Assembly (NCBI RefSeq): GCF_002211365.1
Contig: NZ_LOKZ01000035.1
Span: 62,001 to 126,000 of the forward strand
Direction of reading: 5' to 3'
Origin: Rhizobium sp. R711
GTDB taxonomy: Bacteria > Pseudomonadota > Alphaproteobacteria > Rhizobiales > Rhizobiaceae
DNA: 64,000 bases
The translations under genes and the position numbers were made by a program. Shown in pieces: positions 44,331 to 53,662 of this stretch. The notes under the pieces are model-generated. The model had not been told where the DNA came from, made no database searches, and saw only the letters and a program-made list of their open reading frames with translations. Each line of letters opens with the position of its first letter. Position 1 is the stretch's first letter.

Positions 44331-46148
44331 TCAGGCAGCGCGGCGAACCTGCGCGGTGAAGTCCTGGCCGCCGCCAACGCGGAAGCCGCGAATGAGGTTG
44401 AGGAGCTCATCCGTATCGTTGGCGAGCGACTCGGCCGAAGCGGTGGTTTCCTCGGCCATAGCAGCATTCTGCTGGGTCGCGGCGTCGAGCTGGTTCATCG
44501 AGGACGAGATCGAGCGCAGCGTGGTGTCTTGTTCGGAGGCGCCGTGGGCGATCTTGGCAACGATCTCATTGGCGGCCTTGATCTGGTCGGAGATGCGCTT
44601 CAGCGCCTCACCGGCTTCGCCCACCAGACGAACACCCTGATCGACCTGACCGGACGAGCGGGCGATCTGATCCTTGATCTCCTTGGCAGCGGCAGCCGAA
44701 CGCTGTGCCAGTTCGCGAACTTCCTGGGCAACGACCGCGAAGCCCTTGCCGGATTCACCGGCACGTGCTGCTTCGACGCCGGCGTTCAGCGCCAGCAGGT
44801 TCGTCTGGAACGCGATCTCGTCGATGACGCCGATGATCTTGCCGATCTCGGCAGACGACTTTTCGATACCGCTCATCGCTTCAATCGCTTCTGAGACAAC
44901 CGCGTCGCTGCGGCTCGCCTCACCGCTGACGGCATGAACGCGCTTGCTGGCTTCATGGGCGCCTTCGGCGGTCTGGCGGACAGCGACGGTCAGCTCGTCC
45001 AGTGCTGCGGAGGTTTCTTCCAGGCTTGCGGCCTGACGCTCGGTGCGCTGCGACAGATCGTTGGAGGCGCGACGGATCTCGTCCTTGCTGACGGCGATGT
45101 CACCACCCTTGGCGCTGACCTTGGCCATGGCAGCCTCGAGATGCGACAGGGCATCGTTGAAGTTGTCGCGGAGGGCAGCGTATTTCTGACCGAGATCGGC
45201 GCAACGGACCGTCAGGTCGCCGCGTGCGATCTGCTCGAGCGCCTGGCCGATGGTCGAGACGACGTGGTTCTGGGCGATCGCTTCCTCGTGCTGCAGGCGC
45301 TGGCTGTTTTCGCGCTCGCCGTCGAGGGCCATCTGCTGGGCAGCCTCACGCTCGGACATGGCGTGGCGCTCCTTGACGTGCTGCTGCAGAGACTGCGTCG
45401 CCTTGGCCATCATGCCCACTTCGTTGTTCAAGTCGGTGTGCGGGATGGCGACCGTGACGTCTTCATTGGCCACGGACCGCAATGCATCGTGAATGCGGGT
45501 CAGTGGCGTGGAGATGCTGCGAACGACGTAGACGGCGGCGACGGTGCCAAGCAGCAGCACGACGATACCGGCCGAAATCGCCCTCCAGATCGTCGCCTGG
45601 ACCTGTGCATCGAGATCATCCATATAGACGCCAGTGACGACGACGATCTTCCAGGGGTCGAAGGCCAATGCGTATGCCGTCTTGCGATAATCTCCGGCCG
45701 GCTGGCCGGGCTTTGCTGTGGAGTAGTATTCGACGAGACCGCCGCCCTGTTGCCCAAGCTTGACCAGTTCTTCGCGATAGAGCTTGCCTTTGCTGTCCGG
45801 CTGCCCCTTGTTGAACTGCCCAACCTTCGAGGGGTCGTAGTGGAACATCATCTGGATGTCGTAGCTATAGCCGAAGAAGTAGCCATCGGGGTCGTATTTC
45901 ATGCCGTTGAGCGTAGCGTAGGCCTGCTTCTGGGCCTCTTCCTGAGTCATTGCGCCGGCGGTCACCTTCGCCTGGTACTGCTTGAGAACGGAGACTGCGG
46001 ACTGAACCTCAGAACGCAGCATATCGTAGCGTTCCTTATAGATCGCATTGACCGAGGAGCGAACCTGGATGGTGGTTCCGATCGCAAACGCCACCATCAG
46101 GCCAACGACCAGCAAAATAAGCTGTCTGGAAATCTTCAAATTCCTCAT
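44331..46148 (-). CDS. Methyl-accepting chemotaxis protein with single Cache sensor
   Basis: From ATG 46148 (GAGG upstream) the receptor has 605 residues; the annotated longer frame to 46244 is not needed. TM1 is at about 8-28 (LILLVVGLMVAFAIGTTI). The periplasmic region is a single-Cache domain, seen in YATLNGMKYDPDGYFFGYSY and MMFHYDPSKVGQFNKG, a type often binding small organic acids. TM2 is at about 190-212, then HAMP and the signalling hairpin VIDEIAFQTNLLALNAG, which has Glu where the other two receptors have Asp. The C-terminus VRRAA lacks a CheR tether. Confidence 0.94.
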   Translation of the reverse strand: MRNLKISRQLILLVVGLMVAFAIGTTIQVRSSVNAIYKERYDMLRSEVQSAVSVLKQYQAKVTAGAMTQEEAQKQAYATLNGMKYDPDGYFFGYSYDIQMMFHYDPSKVGQFNKGQPDSKGKLYREELVKLGQQGGGLVEYYSTAKPGQPAGDYRKTAYALAFDPWKIVVVTGVYMDDLDAQVQATIWRAISAGIVVLLLGTVAAVYVVRSISTPLTRIHDALRSVANEDVTVAIPHTDLNNEVGMMAKATQSLQQHVKERHAMSEREAAQQMALDGERENSQRLQHEEAIAQNHVVSTIGQALEQIARGDLTVRCADLGQKYAALRDNFNDALSHLEAAMAKVSAKGGDIAVSKDEIRRASNDLSQRTERQAASLEETSAALDELTVAVRQTAEGAHEASKRVHAVSGEASRSDAVVSEAIEAMSGIEKSSAEIGKIIGVIDEIAFQTNLLALNAGVEAARAGESGKGFAVVAQEVRELAQRSAAAAKEIKDQIARSSGQVDQGVRLVGEAGEALKRISDQIKAANEIVAKIAHGASEQDTTLRSISSSMNQLDAATQQNAAMAEETTASAESLANDTDELLNLIRGFRVGGGQDFTAQVRRAA

Positions 46149-46526
46149 TATGCCTCGCAACAGAGCTCGGTTGGGGTATCCGGCGCGGTTTCCTACCGCG
46201 TATACGAGGGCTGATTGGCTCCCCCTTTGCTGCGAAATTGACATGCGGCTACCGGTCTGCGCTAAAAATGGTCAGTTTATTCTAAGGAATGCTTAACCCG
46301 TCTCTACATGTTCCTGTGATGATGAAATCGGAAAGTTTTGAACAAATACAAACAGAAAAATGCCCCCTCATCATTGGAGTTGGAGTGAAGGAACTAAAAA
46401 TTGCCAAGCCAGTGCATTCTTGCAGCTAGCGGAAAGTTTGATTCGTCCACGCGTCCCTAAGTTGAAGTGCTCTCGCAAGGCACGCCGTACGTTTTCCGAC
46501 TTTCGCGCTTGCGCTATACTTGCTGC
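46149..46526. other. Intergenic region of about 380 bp between divergent genes
   Basis: The stretch is less GC-rich than its neighbours. It separates the chemoreceptor start from the winged-helix regulator start and presumably holds both promoters. No convincing gene, tRNA or strong hairpin is seen. Confidence 0.55.
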
Positions 46527-48062
46527 ATGGTTGAGGCGTCGCATGCCTTCGGTGAATTTGTTCTCGATCCCGGCTGCGGCCTGCTGCGGAACGGGCGGGC
46601 CGTTGCGCTCGGCCAGCGCGGCATCGCTCTTCTTGAAGCGTTACTTGAAGACCGTGGAAGCATTGTTTCCAAGGATGCGCTGATGGCGCGCGTCTGGCCC
46701 GGAATTGCCGTTGAGGAGAGCAATCTGACCGTTCAAGTGGCGGCGCTACGCAAGGCGCTTGGCCCGGCGCCCGACGGGCAGGAATGGATCGCGACGGTGC
46801 CGCGCGTCGGCTATCGTTTCATCCGCACAAATGTGGAGACGAAAGCCGCTGCGCCCGTCCAAGAGTTGCGGCCGGCGCTCGCGGTCCTCCCGTTTAGTAA
46901 TCTCAGCGGTGATCCGAAGCAGGACTATTTTGCCGATGGGATCGTCGACGACATTATAGCGGCCCTTAGCCGGTTCCGAAGCTTTGCCGTCGTCGCCCGG
47001 GACTGCTCCTTTGCCTACAAAGGCAGTGGGATGGATGTGCGCAAGATCGCGGCGAAACTCGGCGTCAGCTACGTGCTCGAGGGCAGCATCCGGCAGTCGG
47101 GCAGCCGGCTGCGCATCGTGGCCGAACTCGTCGAAGGTCAAGGCGGCACGCATATGTGGGCGCAAACCTTCGACGGCGCGCTGGACGAGATATTCGACTT
47201 TCAGGATCGTATCACCGAGCGCGTCGCGACACTGATCGAACCGCTGATTCAGACAGCCGAGATCGAGCGGTCACGGCGGGAACGGCCCGGGAGTGTCGCC
47301 ACCTACGACATCTACCTGCAGGCCTTGGCCAAGATCTCGACCGAAATCGAAAGCGACAACGCGGCCGCCTATGCGCTTCTCATGCAGGGGCTGGCCGCCG
47401 AACCTGACAATGCGCAGTTGCTTGCCCATGCCGCATGGGCGCTCGAGCATCGCTACACCATGGGTTGGCCGGCACTCACCGACGACGATGTGCAGGCATG
47501 TGCCGCGCTGGCGCGGCGGGCGCTGGAGCATGGCGCCGGCGACGCCATGGTCATGGCGCATTGTGGCGTAGCCTTGATGCAGACAGTGAAGGACTACGAT
47601 TGGGGTCTCGCGGTTCTGCAAGCGGCGGCCGAATCCAATCCCAACAATCCGATGGCCGTCGTCAGGGCGGGCGTCGGGCATCTTCATTGCGGCAATGTCA
47701 GCGACGCGCTCAGCCACTTCCACAGAGCCAACCGACTGACACCCGGTGACCGCGGCGCACATTTCTCGCATTGCGGCATCGCGCATGCCCACGTGATCCT
47801 CGGAGAATACGAGCAGGCGGTGGCCTGGGCTTCGAGAGCGCTGGCCAGCAATCCGAATTTCGAGCCAACGCTGTGGGTGCTCATTGCTGCGAGCGCACAT
47901 CTCGGGCGCATGGAGGAAGCCCATCGCCACCTTGCTGCGTTGAGACGACTGACGCCTGATATAACGGTCGAGCGCATCCGCGCCGGTCAAGCCGGCAAGT
48001 ACCCGGATCGGATCGCCGGTGTCCTCGAAGGATTGAGACTGGCGGGTGTTCCCGAGCGCTAG
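46527..48062 (+). CDS. Winged-helix transcription regulator fused to TolB-like and TPR domains
   Basis: From ATG 46527 the protein has 511 residues. Residues 1-102 form an OmpR/PhoB-type winged helix (GQRGIALLEALLEDRGSIVSKD, VEESNLTVQVAALRKALG, IATVPRVGYRFI) with no receiver domain. Residues about 115-230 match the segment that follows in adenylate-cyclase-associated and CadC-like regulators, with ALAVLPFSNLSGDPKQDYFA and DVRKIAAKLGVSYVLEGSIR. The rest is helical TPR-like repeats with many Ala and His. No transmembrane helix is obvious, so it is probably cytosolic and ligand- or protein-sensing. Target genes are unknown. Confidence 0.86.
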   Translation: MVEASHAFGEFVLDPGCGLLRNGRAVALGQRGIALLEALLEDRGSIVSKDALMARVWPGIAVEESNLTVQVAALRKALGPAPDGQEWIATVPRVGYRFIRTNVETKAAAPVQELRPALAVLPFSNLSGDPKQDYFADGIVDDIIAALSRFRSFAVVARDCSFAYKGSGMDVRKIAAKLGVSYVLEGSIRQSGSRLRIVAELVEGQGGTHMWAQTFDGALDEIFDFQDRITERVATLIEPLIQTAEIERSRRERPGSVATYDIYLQALAKISTEIESDNAAAYALLMQGLAAEPDNAQLLAHAAWALEHRYTMGWPALTDDDVQACAALARRALEHGAGDAMVMAHCGVALMQTVKDYDWGLAVLQAAAESNPNNPMAVVRAGVGHLHCGNVSDALSHFHRANRLTPGDRGAHFSHCGIAHAHVILGEYEQAVAWASRALASNPNFEPTLWVLIAASAHLGRMEEAHRHLAALRRLTPDITVERIRAGQAGKYPDRIAGVLEGLRLAGVPER

Positions 48063-48163
48063 TTTCGGATCGTTTTGGAACTTTTCCTTGGGCGTTTCAG
48101 GACCGGAAGGCCTCAACCGGCAGAGACTGCTTCCCACAGCAAAACCGCAAGTGGGAGACGGCC

Positions 48164-48397
48164 ATGATTACGACGCTGACCATCCTTTCCTTCGATCAGG
48201 GACGCATCTACTCCCCTCCGCCGGAGCCGGTTCCCGAGCTGACGGCTGTCGAAAGCGAAGCAGAGGCAGCCGCCGTTGCTGATACGCAGGACACCAGATA
48301 CCATCTGCGTTGGTTGGATGTTTCAACTGGATTGCACGCACTTGCGCGTCTGCTTACGCCGACTTTCGGAAGCACACCTTTCGGCAAGGCGCACTAG
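48164..48397 (+). CDS. Small hypothetical protein
   Basis: This is a 77-residue reading frame behind a good GGGAGA site, lying between the regulator gene and a strong terminator at 48404-48438. It is acidic in the middle (VPELTAVESEAEAAAVADTQ), with no signal peptide and no known domain. The ribosome site and the terminator immediately after its stop support a real transcript. The protein has no recognised homologue, so it remains tentative. Confidence 0.5.
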   Translation: MITTLTILSFDQGRIYSPPPEPVPELTAVESEAEAAAVADTQDTRYHLRWLDVSTGLHALARLLTPTFGSTPFGKAH

Positions 48398-48403
48398 AAA
48401 CGA

Positions 48404-48438
48404 AAAATGCGTCCCTGCTTCTCTCAGGGACGCATTTT
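48404..48438. terminator. Strong bidirectional intrinsic terminator
   Basis: AAAATGCGTCCCTG and CAGGGACGCATTTT pair over 14 bp with a 7-base loop. It lies 6 bp after the small gene and 65 bp after the stop of the convergent minus-strand gene. Confidence 0.85.
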
Positions 48439-48502
48439 ATCCACCGCAGGGTGGACCCCGGACGACCGAAACTTTGGTCGGGCTGGGGCAGGGAACTGGA
48501 AA

Positions 48503-48967
48503 TCAGGGCCGAAGCTCAAACTTGGAAACGTCGAGCGGCGCCGTTTGTTCCATCGGCACGCCCGCCATGCCCGCGGCAACCGGCTTGACGTCACCGCCGA
48601 TGACCGCAGCCGTCGTCGAGGCGCGGTCGATGTTATCGGCCGGCTGCGTGGCGGCCGTCATCGGTTCGGCGGGCGCCTTGGTAACGAAAACGACGGGCGA
48701 GCCACCCATCCAGCCTTCGGTGCGATAGAGCTTCTTCTCACCGTTGACGTCGCGAATTTCCGAAGACTGCAGCGAGCCAGGCGCCAGCGTCGGTACGGTG
48801 TAGTCCTTCTTGCGCTCGACGGTTTCAAGCGGCGGGCAGCTTTGGCAGCTTTCCTTGCTGATGCTCCCGCCATCGGTGCGCGCGTCCTTGCCGACCACCT
48901 CGATCGAGGAGGCAAAGGCAGACCCTGCCGCAAACACAGCTATCGCACCCAAGATGACCTGACGCAT
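48503..48967 (-). CDS. Small exported protein of unknown function
   Basis: This 154-residue protein has a clear signal peptide (RQVILGAIAVFAAGSAFAS), after which come SSIEVVGKDARTDGGSISKE and the cysteine pair CQSC. The rest is hydrophilic with an MGGSPVVFV strand. Rhizobial proteins with a similar signal peptide and SSIEV-type start are sometimes labelled HPE1-like plant-effector domain proteins; I could not verify that label and no effector role is claimed. It is downstream of purD on the same strand, 103 bp away. Confidence 0.78.
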   Translation of the reverse strand: MRQVILGAIAVFAAGSAFASSIEVVGKDARTDGGSISKESCQSCPPLETVERKKDYTVPTLAPGSLQSSEIRDVNGEKKLYRTEGWMGGSPVVFVTKAPAEPMTAATQPADNIDRASTTAAVIGGDVKPVAAGMAGVPMEQTAPLDVSKFELRP

Positions 48968-49070
48968 GGAACACTCCGTCTCACATTGAGAGGAGATTAG
49001 CGCGGCTTTGTTTCCATCCCGTCAGGGGAAAGGGTAAAAATTTAGAGAACTGACCCGATTTCGGGTTTGC

Positions 49071-50342
49071 TCACGCTTTTTCGCGTTCGATCGCGCGCCA
49101 GCCGATATCGCGGCGGCAGAAACCGTTGTCCCAATCGACCTTGTCGAGCAGCGCGTAGGCACGCGCCTGCGCCTCGCCGACTGTCTTGCCTGTGGCGGTG
49201 ACGTTCAGCACGCGGCCACCGGTTGCGACCAGGGCTCCGTCCTTGAGCGCTGTGCCGGCATGAAATACCTTGGCGCCCTCGCCTGCTTCTGGGATATGGC
49301 GGATCGGCGTGTTCTTGTCGTAGGAGCCCGGATAGCCCTTCGATGCCATGACGACCGTCAGGGCCGGATCGTCCGTCCAGTCCGCGGACACCTGGTCGAG
49401 CGTGCCATTGGCGGTGGCAAAGAGGAGCGGCAGGAGATCGCTCTTCAGTCGCATCATCAGCACCTGGCACTCCGGATCGCCGAAGCGGACGTTGTATTCG
49501 ATGAGCTCGGGGCCTTTGGCGGTGATCATCAGGCCGGCAAAGAAGACGCCGGAAAAGGGATAGCCGCTTTCGGCCATGCCGCGCATCGTCGGCTCGATGA
49601 TTTCCTTCATCGTGCGCTCGACCATTTCGGCGGTCATGACAGGCGCCGGGGAATAGGCACCCATGCCGCCGGTGTTCGGACCGGTATCGCCCTCGCCCAC
49701 CCGCTTGTGATCCTGTGCGGTTGCGAGCGGCAGGACATGTTTGCCGTCGCAAAGGCAGAAGAAGCTTGCTTCCTCGCCGTCGAGATAGGCTTCGACCACG
49801 ACTTCTGCACCGGCAGCACCGAAGGCGCCCTCGAAGCAATCGTCGACGGCGGCAAGCGCCTCATCGACGGTCATGGCGACGGTCACGCCCTTGCCGGCAG
49901 CAAGACCATCGGCCTTGACGACAATCGGCGCGCCCTGCTGGCGGATATAGGCCTTGGCCTTCGGCGCGTTGTTGAAGCGCTGATAAGCGCCGGTCGGAAT
50001 GTCGTAGCGGGCGCAGATATCCTTGGTGAAGCCCTTCGAGCCCTCGAGCTGGGCCGCGGCCGCCGACGGGCCGAAGACCGCAAAGCCTGCCGCGCGCAGC
50101 TTGTCAGCAATGCCGGCGACGAGCGGTGCTTCTGGGCCGACGACGACGAAATCGATCGCCTTATCCTTACAGAGGGCAATGACGGCATCATGGTCGTCGA
50201 CATTGAGGGCAACCAGGGTCGCGTGCTCGGCAATGCCCGGATTACCGGGCGCGGCATAGAATTCCGTCATGAGAGGCGATTGCGCCAGCTTCCAGGCCAA
50301 TGCGTGCTCGCGTCCGCCCGATCCGATCAACAGAACCTTCAT
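49071..50342 (-). CDS. purD: Phosphoribosylamine-glycine ligase (GAR synthetase)
   Basis: This 423-residue ATP-grasp enzyme makes glycinamide ribonucleotide in purine synthesis. It starts MKVLLIGSGGREHALAWKLA at ATG 50342; a start five codons earlier is also in frame but less typical. The ATP-grasp core is VVKADGLAAGKGV, and the C-terminal part contains NTGGMGAYSPAP and EYNVRFGDPECQVLMMRL. The length is normal. No other pur gene is next to it; the neighbours are DUF2207 upstream and the exported protein downstream. Confidence 0.96.
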   Translation of the reverse strand: MKVLLIGSGGREHALAWKLAQSPLMTEFYAAPGNPGIAEHATLVALNVDDHDAVIALCKDKAIDFVVVGPEAPLVAGIADKLRAAGFAVFGPSAAAAQLEGSKGFTKDICARYDIPTGAYQRFNNAPKAKAYIRQQGAPIVVKADGLAAGKGVTVAMTVDEALAAVDDCFEGAFGAAGAEVVVEAYLDGEEASFFCLCDGKHVLPLATAQDHKRVGEGDTGPNTGGMGAYSPAPVMTAEMVERTMKEIIEPTMRGMAESGYPFSGVFFAGLMITAKGPELIEYNVRFGDPECQVLMMRLKSDLLPLLFATANGTLDQVSADWTDDPALTVVMASKGYPGSYDKNTPIRHIPEAGEGAKVFHAGTALKDGALVATGGRVLNVTATGKTVGEAQARAYALLDKVDWDNGFCRRDIGWRAIEREKA

Positions 50343-50421
50343 GCCCGTCCCTTTCACGTTTCCGTCTGGCGGTTAAGGGGAGAGCGCCGAAAGGTCAAGC
50401 GCGAATGCTTGCCTCGAGGCT

Positions 50422-52365
50422 TTACCAGCCGCCACCGCCGCCGCCACCACCCCCGCCACCGGAGAAACCGCCCGACGAGCCGCCGCCGGAAAAGCCGGAG
50501 GACGAACTGGACGGCGGTGGCGGAATGGTGGACGCGATCGTCGAGGCCATCGACGAAGAGAAGCCGCCAATGCGATCGGAGAAGTTGCCGCTGCCGAAAT
50601 TGCCGGAATACCACGAGGGAGCGTAGGCAGCTGCTGCCCCCGCCGCCGCCGCGGCAAGCCATGTCTCGAAGGCGCGCGACCAAGGCTTTTCGACGCCGAG
50701 CGCCACCGCATAAGGCAACAGCTTCTCGAAATGCTGGGGCGACATCTGCGGTGCGCCCGCCATGTTCATGCGGTCCTTCTCGGCCAGCGTCATGTACTGA
50801 CGCAGGCCGTCGATGCCATCCATCAGCTTGGCTCCAAGGGGCGTCGGCGCTCCCATGATGAAGACGTAGAGCAGGTTCAAGAGAATGATGCCGCCGATGG
50901 CGAAGAGCATCGGCGTCTCGTGCAGTTCCACCAGAGAGGAGAACAGCGCCAAGGCCAGCGACGACACGATGCTGAAGCCGATGAAGACGGCAAAGGCGAT
51001 CGCGACCACCGACATGATCTTCGTGCCGAGCGACCGGCCGGGGCGGAACGACTTGGCGAAACCGGCAACGAAGACCGAGATGAACACCACGACGACAACA
51101 GGAATGATCATCAGGGCGATGGCATCCGGTTCCAGCGTTCCGAAGACGAAGAGCGCCACCAATGACGCGGCACTGAGCGCGATGCCACCGGTCGTATAGC
51201 CGGTATTCGCGTTGTAGTATTGTCCGCGGTGCTCACGCTCTATCGCTGTGCGAAAACTGTCGCCGACCGATTTCACCTTCGTTCCATTAGCCTCATCGAT
51301 CGTCAGTGAGCCCTTGTTTCCCACAGCGTTGAGCAGGCTGGTTTCCCCCGCTTCCAGCTTTTCCTTGCCAACCGGCTTGTCGGTGCGGCGGATGATGATC
51401 GAGTTCTTCAGGTCCTCCAGAACGACATAGCCGCGCACCGCGAGATTGAGGGCCGTTGCCGACAGCGCCGTCCAGCCCTGCCCGGAGAAGCCGCGATTGT
51501 CGATGTAGTTCACCAGCGCCGGCGAGATCCCATCAGGCGGATCCCAGCGCGGCACCAGCACACCACGCGCAGGATCGCGGCCAACCTTCAGCCAGGAGCG
51601 CGTGTAATAGAGGAAGACCAGAATAAGTCCGCCAAAGCCGAGGAAGTAGTCGCGGTTGTCGCTGAGCCACCAGCGCCGCTCATCGTCAGCGCTCGGCGGA
51701 TTGATCGAGCCCTTCGGCATCTTGACGGCGATCGTCAGCCCTTCGCCGGCATCGAGCGGCCGGGTCGTCGAGAACAGCAGTCGACCGCCGTCGACGGAAA
51801 CCTTTGCGTTCCTGTCCGTGGCGCCCTGCGGGCCGGTGAAGAAGGCAGTATCGATCGCGCTGACGCCATCCGGAAGGTTCACCGTCGCCGTCGCCATCAG
51901 AATCGGGAAGATCCAGCCATTACCGGTGACGTTCCAGTAGAGTTCGTCGTGATCGTCGAAGCAGCGGATCTGGCGATTGGTGCGGTAGGTGAAGACATAC
52001 TCGTGCCGGCCATAGCTCACGGTAACGTCTTCCGAGCCGGCATAGATGCGGATGCCGCCGCTGATGGATTCGGTGTGCCAGGGCTCGTCGCGGCCATCGC
52101 GCTTGACCGAGATGACGTCGAAATCGACCCGGCGTAGGCGGCCCTTTTCATCCTGATAGGTCAGCGGAAAATCGCGGAAGATGCCGCGCCGGATGCGATT
52201 GCCTTCGGCATTGACCGAGATCGTCTCCGTCACCGTCATCGCACCGCTCTTCTCCAGCTCGATGTCTGACGCGAAGGCGTTGATCACCTCGGTAGCGATG
52301 GCGCCATGCGCCGCAAGCATTAGAAACAGAGCGAAGCAAAGGCCGGAAAGCCGTCGGATCATCAT
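50422..52365 (-). CDS. DUF2207 membrane protein with glycine-rich tail
   Basis: This 647-residue protein has a signal peptide (GLCFALFLMLAAHGAIA), an extracytoplasmic DUF2207 domain at about 26-235 (TEVINAFASDIELEKSGAMT, GIFRDFPLTYQ), TM segments at about 240-260, 410-450 and 470-530, a cytoplasmic part and a C-terminus of nearly pure Gly and Ser (SGGGSSGGFSGGGGGG). DUF2207 proteins usually stand next to lemA. Here lemA lies two genes upstream, with aroA between. The function is unknown but probably concerns the envelope. The start could be either Met of the opening MM pair. Confidence 0.9.
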   Translation of the reverse strand: MMIRRLSGLCFALFLMLAAHGAIATEVINAFASDIELEKSGAMTVTETISVNAEGNRIRRGIFRDFPLTYQDEKGRLRRVDFDVISVKRDGRDEPWHTESISGGIRIYAGSEDVTVSYGRHEYVFTYRTNRQIRCFDDHDELYWNVTGNGWIFPILMATATVNLPDGVSAIDTAFFTGPQGATDRNAKVSVDGGRLLFSTTRPLDAGEGLTIAVKMPKGSINPPSADDERRWWLSDNRDYFLGFGGLILVFLYYTRSWLKVGRDPARGVLVPRWDPPDGISPALVNYIDNRGFSGQGWTALSATALNLAVRGYVVLEDLKNSIIIRRTDKPVGKEKLEAGETSLLNAVGNKGSLTIDEANGTKVKSVGDSFRTAIEREHRGQYYNANTGYTTGGIALSAASLVALFVFGTLEPDAIALMIIPVVVVVFISVFVAGFAKSFRPGRSLGTKIMSVVAIAFAVFIGFSIVSSLALALFSSLVELHETPMLFAIGGIILLNLLYVFIMGAPTPLGAKLMDGIDGLRQYMTLAEKDRMNMAGAPQMSPQHFEKLLPYAVALGVEKPWSRAFETWLAAAAAGAAAAYAPSWYSGNFGSGNFSDRIGGFSSSMASTIASTIPPPPSSSSSGFSGGGSSGGFSGGGGGGGGGGGW

Positions 52366-52402
52366 ACCCCTCGCCTGCGGCGCCTGGCCGCTTCAGATAA
52401 TG

Positions 52403-53662
52403 TCAGCCCTCGTCGGCATAGGTCACGCCAAGCCCTGCCAGCGTCCGCCAATAGGCCGGGAAGGTTTTGCCGACGCAGTCCGGATCGAGGATCGTGACGC
52501 CTGCGATCTTCAGGCCGGCGAGCGCAAAGCTCATGGCGATGCGGTGGTCGGCGAAGGTATCGATGTTGGCAGGCAGGCGCTGTCCGGCAAGCGATGGATC
52601 GGACTGGACGATCAGGTCGTCGCCCTCCTCGTGAGCGAGACCGGGGCGGATCTGTGTCAGGCCGGTCGAGACGGCGCGGATGCGATCGCATTCCTTGACA
52701 CGCAGATTTGCGATGCCGACGAAGCGGACCGGCGCCTCGTTGAACGCGGCAAGCACAGCAAGGGTCGGAACCGCGTCCTGCATCTGTGAGCCGTCGATAA
52801 CGGCCGGAAGATGCGGGAACTGGGCGATCAGATCATAGGCCTTCGCGTCCGGCTGCGTGAACGCGCCGTTTGCAACGCCAAGGTCGATCTTGCCGGATGT
52901 CAGCACTTCGGCCGCCCAAAGGTAGGTCGCGGCTGAAGCGTCGGGCTCGACCACGAAGTCGGCCGCCGTGTAGCCCGTCGGCTCGACCCGCCACGTCACC
53001 GGGCTCGTCTTCTCGACCTTGGCGCCGAAGGCACGCATGGCCGCTGTTGTCAGATCGATATAACCGAGCGCGCCGATATCCTCGCCGAGCAGTTCGATCG
53101 TCACCGGCTTGTCGCCGCCGGCGGCCATCATCAGCAGCGCCGAGACATATTGGCTGGACAGGCCGCCATCGATCTGGATGCGGCTCGCCTCGAAGCGACC
53201 GGTACCCTTGACGGTGACGGGCGGGCAGCCGGTTTCGGTCGACGCGTCAATGCCAAGCGAACGCAGCGCCTCGACAAGCGGGCCGATCGGGCGCTTGCGC
53301 ATATGCTGGTCGCCATCGACGATGACGGTGCCATCCACCAGGGCGGCGGCGGCGGTCAGGAAGCGCGTCGCGGTTCCTGCGTTGCCGAGGAAAAGCGGCA
53401 CCTGCGGCGGCAGCAGCTTGCCGCTGCCCGTGACGACAAAGCTCGTATCATTCGGCTCTTCGATGATGACGCCCATGGCGCGGAGAGCGTCGGCCATATA
53501 GCGGGTGTCGTCGCTCTTCAAAGCGCCGGTCAGGCGGCTGGTGCCCTTGGCGAGACCTGCCAGGAGCAGCGCACGGTTGGTAATCGATTTCGAGCCGGGC
53601 GGGACGGCGCGGCCCGTCAGTGGCTTGCCCGGCGGGATGATTGTGAGCTTGTCTTTACTCAT
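52403..53662 (-). CDS. aroA: 3-phosphoshikimate 1-carboxyvinyltransferase (EPSP synthase), class I-like
   Basis: This 419-residue enzyme joins PEP to shikimate 3-phosphate; AroC at 2.1 kb uses the product. The substrate site PPGSKSITNRALLLAGLAKG (catalytic Lys25) and the PEP site GNAGTATRFLTA (N94-A95-G96-T97) are present, as are SQMQDAVPTL, LRVKECDRIRA and DTFADHRIAMSFALAG. The Gly at 96 and the overall pattern resemble class I enzymes such as E. coli, not the class II (CP4-type) common in Agrobacterium. Position 101 is Phe, where E. coli has Pro. A second aroA of class II type may exist elsewhere in the genome. Confidence 0.93.
   Translation of the reverse strand: MSKDKLTIIPPGKPLTGRAVPPGSKSITNRALLLAGLAKGTSRLTGALKSDDTRYMADALRAMGVIIEEPNDTSFVVTGSGKLLPPQVPLFLGNAGTATRFLTAAAALVDGTVIVDGDQHMRKRPIGPLVEALRSLGIDASTETGCPPVTVKGTGRFEASRIQIDGGLSSQYVSALLMMAAGGDKPVTIELLGEDIGALGYIDLTTAAMRAFGAKVEKTSPVTWRVEPTGYTAADFVVEPDASAATYLWAAEVLTSGKIDLGVANGAFTQPDAKAYDLIAQFPHLPAVIDGSQMQDAVPTLAVLAAFNEAPVRFVGIANLRVKECDRIRAVSTGLTQIRPGLAHEEGDDLIVQSDPSLAGQRLPANIDTFADHRIAMSFALAGLKIAGVTILDPDCVGKTFPAYWRTLAGLGVTYADEG

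Noticed and set aside
44934..46214. 426-residue plus-strand frame opposite the Cache chemoreceptor
   Set aside because: The receptor on the minus strand has complete domain support; this frame only mirrors it.
49260..50858. 532-residue plus-strand frame opposite purD and DUF2207
   Set aside because: It is an antisense shadow: purD covers it with full motif support, and the frame is low-complexity and Arg/Pro-rich at its end.
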